Assembly: GCA_030740135.1 (NCBI GenBank)
Contig: JASLXW010000203.1
Location: 1 to 7,275, forward strand
Direction of reading: 5' to 3'
Source of the DNA: Nitrospinota bacterium
GTDB taxonomy: Bacteria > UBA8248 > JACPRG01
Length of the DNA stretch: 7,275 bases
In this document: positions 6,360 through 7,275 of the stretch, in pieces
How positions within the stretch are numbered: the stretch's first letter is position 1
Layout: each line of letters opens with the position of its first letter
Position numbers and translations under genes: made by a program
The notes under the pieces: model-generated
What the model was told of the DNA's origin: nothing
Database searches by the model: none
What the model saw: only the letters and a program-made list of their open reading frames with translations

Positions 6360-7275
6360 TCATTTTTCGGGATGGTTCGGGGCGTCGCCGGGAGAACAGA
6401 CCGGACGCTTTCGCCCCCATACGACGCGGTACCGTGTGTTGATTTCGCCCCCGAGGACGAAAAACAGGATGAGACCCTGAATGATGAAGACCAGCGAAAT
6501 TGGCAGTTTCATGTTGATCATGATTGCTTCTCCGCCGACAAACAACCCTCCTAGTAAGATGGCGGCAATGAGCACCCCAATGGGGTGGCGTTTCCCCAGG
6601 AAAGCAACGATTACCGCTGTATAACCGTAGCCTGGCGAGATCCCCCGCATCAGACGGTACTGGATGCCGGCTACCTCCACCATTCCAGAGAGGCCGGCCA
6701 GCCCTCCCGCAATCATCATGACCCACAGGATATTCCGGTCAATCTTGATTCCAGCATAGCGAGCTGCCTGGGGGTTTTCTCCAGTCACACGGATTTGATA
6801 TCCCCAAGTACTTTTCTCCTGGACAATGTACAGGATTGCCACCCCTACGAGGGCGTAGACGATTCCCCAGGTGAGGCGTGTGTCTCCGAACGGAAAGAGC
6901 GTAGCCTCGTCGGGAAAGGTCTCGGAGATGGGAAAATTGGAGGGCGAGCGCCATGGCCCGTAGATCATTTGGGCCACCCAGAGGATGGCGATGTAGTTCA
7001 TCATCAGGGTTGTGATGATCTCATTAACCCCGTGCCGTGCCTTGAGGTAGGCGGGGATGAGCCCCCAGAGAGCACCGCCAGCCATTGCGGTGAGGACCAT
7101 GAAGGTCAGGAGCATCCAACTTGGCCATTTCAGCCCCGCCAGGGCGATTCCCGTCGCGACGATGGCCCCGACGTGAAGCTGGCCCTCCGCACCGATGTTC
7201 CAGAACAGCATACGGAAGCTCAGCATCACCCCCAGACCGCAAAGGAGGAGAGGAGTCGCTTTGACCAAGGTCTCC
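6360..7275 (-). CDS. ABC transporter permease, nucleoside/BMP type (NupP/YufP-like), N-terminus off the window
   Basis: This inner-membrane permease belongs to the branched-chain/ribose-type permease family (BPD_transp_2), in the subgroup working with BMP-type binding lipoproteins in nucleoside or related uptake. About 305 residues are visible. Hallmarks are LVKATPLLLCGLGV next to the edge, NIGAEGQ (7199-7179), the likely ATPase-contact segment ARHGVNEIITTLMMNYIA (about 7040-6987), TGENPQAARYAGI, and GYGYTAVIVAFLGKRHP. Several hydrophobic helices are evident. The reading frame stays open to the edge (codons for Glu and Thr precede the TTG at 7268), so that TTG is an internal Leu. About 45-60 N-terminal residues lie outside the window. 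The C-terminus is polar (RKRPVCSPGDAPNHPEK) and ends in TGA. The partner ATPase and binding protein are presumably upstream, beyond the edge. No second permease follows. The nucleoside substrate is inferred from the subgroup only. Confidence 0.88.
   Translation of the reverse strand, partial: ETLVKATPLLLCGLGVMLSFRMLFWNIGAEGQLHVGAIVATGIALAGLKWPSWMLLTFMVLTAMAGGALWGLIPAYLKARHGVNEIITTLMMNYIAILWVAQMIYGPWRSPSNFPISETFPDEATLFPFGDTRLTWGIVYALVGVAILYIVQEKSTWGYQIRVTGENPQAARYAGIKIDRNILWVMMIAGGLAGLSGMVEVAGIQYRLMRGISPGYGYTAVIVAFLGKRHPIGVLIAAILLGGLFVGGEAIMINMKLPISLVFIIQGLILFFVLGGEINTRYRVVWGRKRPVCSPGDAPNHPEK

Noticed and set aside
6337..6360. Direct repeat ATGGGTTAT as a transposon target duplication
   Set aside because: The copies start only 15 bp apart with no insertion element between them. 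It is more likely a chance or slippage repeat.
7266..7268. TTG as the start codon of the ABC permease
   Set aside because: The frame stays open to the window edge, and family members have a further N-terminal helix before this conserved LVKATPLLL segment, so the TTG is an internal Leu codon.

Overview
This is a GC-rich bacterial window with five protein genes, one of them cut by the right edge. I see no RNA genes, mobile elements or CRISPR arrays. Two genes have good Shine-Dalgarno sequences (GAGGAGGG before the first gene, GAGGAT before the symporter). Gene content, GC and codon use do not identify the lineage. Firmicutes, NC10-like and proteobacterial sources would all fit, so I leave it open.

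Left part (121-2970, + strand): a GT81-type glucosyl-3-phosphoglycerate synthase-like glycosyltransferase is followed 234 bp later by a stand-alone, cytoplasmic GH15-type (glucoamylase-fold) glycoside hydrolase. Together they suggest making and remobilising a small alpha-glucoside such as glucosylglycerate, a compatible solute. The phosphatase that would complete synthesis is not in the window. A few codons at the extreme left edge could be the tail of an upstream gene.

Middle part (3257-6215): a sodium:solute symporter (SSS family, - strand) and a zinc-dependent medium-chain dehydrogenase (+ strand) are divergently transcribed from a 232-bp region. One AT-rich patch in that region offers a -10 box on each strand, beside an imperfect 18-bp palindrome. 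The simplest reading is a co-regulated uptake and oxidation pair for one organic substrate, whose identity the sequence does not give.

Right part (6360-7275, - strand): the C-terminal five-sixths or so of an ABC permease of the nucleoside/BMP type (NupP/YufP-like) runs off the right edge. The second permease that usually follows it is absent, because the dehydrogenase converges on it after 144 bp.

The gene-free stretches (1339-1572, 2971-3256, 4889-5120, 6216-6359) hold only small hairpins, candidate promoter elements and one doubtful 47-codon frame. I found no convincing undescribed multi-gene system. The most interesting items are the GT81/GH15 pairing, with an unassigned GH15 substrate, and the shared divergent control region.
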